64,000 nt of DNA from Paenibacillus polymyxa (GTDB lineage: Bacteria; Bacillota; Bacilli; Paenibacillales; Paenibacillaceae). Each line of letters starts with the position of its first letter. Within the stretch, counting starts at the first letter, position 1. This document shows, one piece after another, positions 63,762-64,000 of the stretch. A model generated the notes under the pieces. That model saw only the letters and a list, made by a program, of their open reading frames with translations. It did no database searches and had not been told where the DNA came from. The stretch covers positions 558,001-622,000 of the forward strand of contig NZ_CP015423.1 in NCBI RefSeq assembly GCF_001719045.1, written 5' to 3'. The translations under genes and the position numbers were made by a program.

Positions 63762-64000
63762 CTATTTCACCCGACGCAGGCGCGCGATATAAAACCCGTC
63801 GCTGTGAAAATGCTGCGGTAACAGCTGTACCGAGCCTCCCTGAATACTATCCTTTTCGTGGCTCACGTCCGGGAAGGAATGACCCTCTGCCAATTCATAC
63901 TCTGGATGTTCGCTTAAAAACTGAGTCAATTGTCCTTCATTTTCGTCCGGTTCAATCGTGCATGTGCTATACACCAGAATACCACCTGGCTTCAACAATC
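63762..64000 (-). CDS. rsmB: 16S rRNA cytosine-C5 methyltransferase RsmB, C-terminal part
   Basis: The C-terminal 79 residues: LLKPGGILVYSTCTIEPDE is the family catalytic loop (TC motif Cys) and the end GFYIARLRRVK is typical of RsmB. The 5' part is outside the window. RsmB methylates C967 of 16S rRNA (E. coli number). The gene order rsmB-rlmN-prpC-prkC matches B. subtilis. Confidence 0.9.
   Translation of the reverse strand, partial: LLKPGGILVYSTCTIEPDENEGQLTQFLSEHPEYELAEGHSFPDVSHEKDSIQGGSVQLLPQHFHSDGFYIARLRRVK

Overview
The window looks like chromosomal DNA of a low-to-moderate GC, endospore-forming Firmicute of the Paenibacillus type, most like the P. polymyxa group. The evidence is spore genes (splB, spoVM, a spoVIF-like gene, a gerK-type operon), a Met T-box leader, an Mn2+ riboswitch, Bacillus-type Fnr and LexA operators, copper-amine-oxidase stalk-domain secreted proteins, frequent TTG/GTG starts, and gene orders shared with Bacillus subtilis. 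I found no rRNA, tRNA, CRISPR array, prophage or intact insertion sequence. Species assignment is inference.

1-10 kb: an aspartokinase gene cut by the left edge, then efp, a Xaa-Pro peptidase and a yqhR/yqhQ/yqhP/yqhO/mntR block that follows the B. subtilis efp-mntR order, but with aroQ (yqhS) missing and two insertions: a Fur-box-controlled siderophore-binding lipoprotein gene interrupted by an in-frame amber codon, and a secreted GHL10-type protein. 10-18 kb: spore photoproduct lyase, ccdA, a Met T-box with methionyl-tRNA synthetase, yidD coupled to zur, and a large secreted stalk/PKD-like protein.

18-25 kb is an anaerobic fermentation module: pflB-pflA, adhE and their regulator fnr. The pflB and adhE control regions each have an Fnr/Rex-type palindrome at the same distance from the -10 box. 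25-36 kb is accessory metabolism: a dioxygenase, an orphan YvyF-like zinc protein, an HxlR regulator, a sugar oxidation/isomerisation operon (ThuA, two TIM-barrel isomerases, a Gfo/Idh dehydrogenase, and a decayed Gfo/Idh copy at its head) facing an AraC regulator, a GH51 arabinofuranosidase with a cre site, small hypotheticals, and another Gfo/Idh gene.

36-43 kb carries stress and membrane functions: a TerC-family protein behind an Mn2+ riboswitch with two tandem terminators, a TVP38 protein, an MsrA-MsrB fusion, the lipid II flippase Amj, a YdaT-like protein, a YitT protein preceded by a roughly 285-nt hairpin-rich leader that matches no RNA family I recognise, an EamA transporter, and a small unknown protein behind a LexA-type box. 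43-51 kb: a gerA-type germinant receptor operon, a class A penicillin-binding protein, an SOS-boxed Y-family polymerase and a SpoVIF-like protein.

51-64 kb is a conserved housekeeping block read mostly on the minus strand: rlmN-prpC-prkC-rsgA-rpe (with rsmB upstream), then spoVM, with rpmB in the opposite direction, then fakA-degV-recG. Relative to B. subtilis, thiN and the Asp23-family gene yloU are not seen here; a small membrane protein follows rpe instead.
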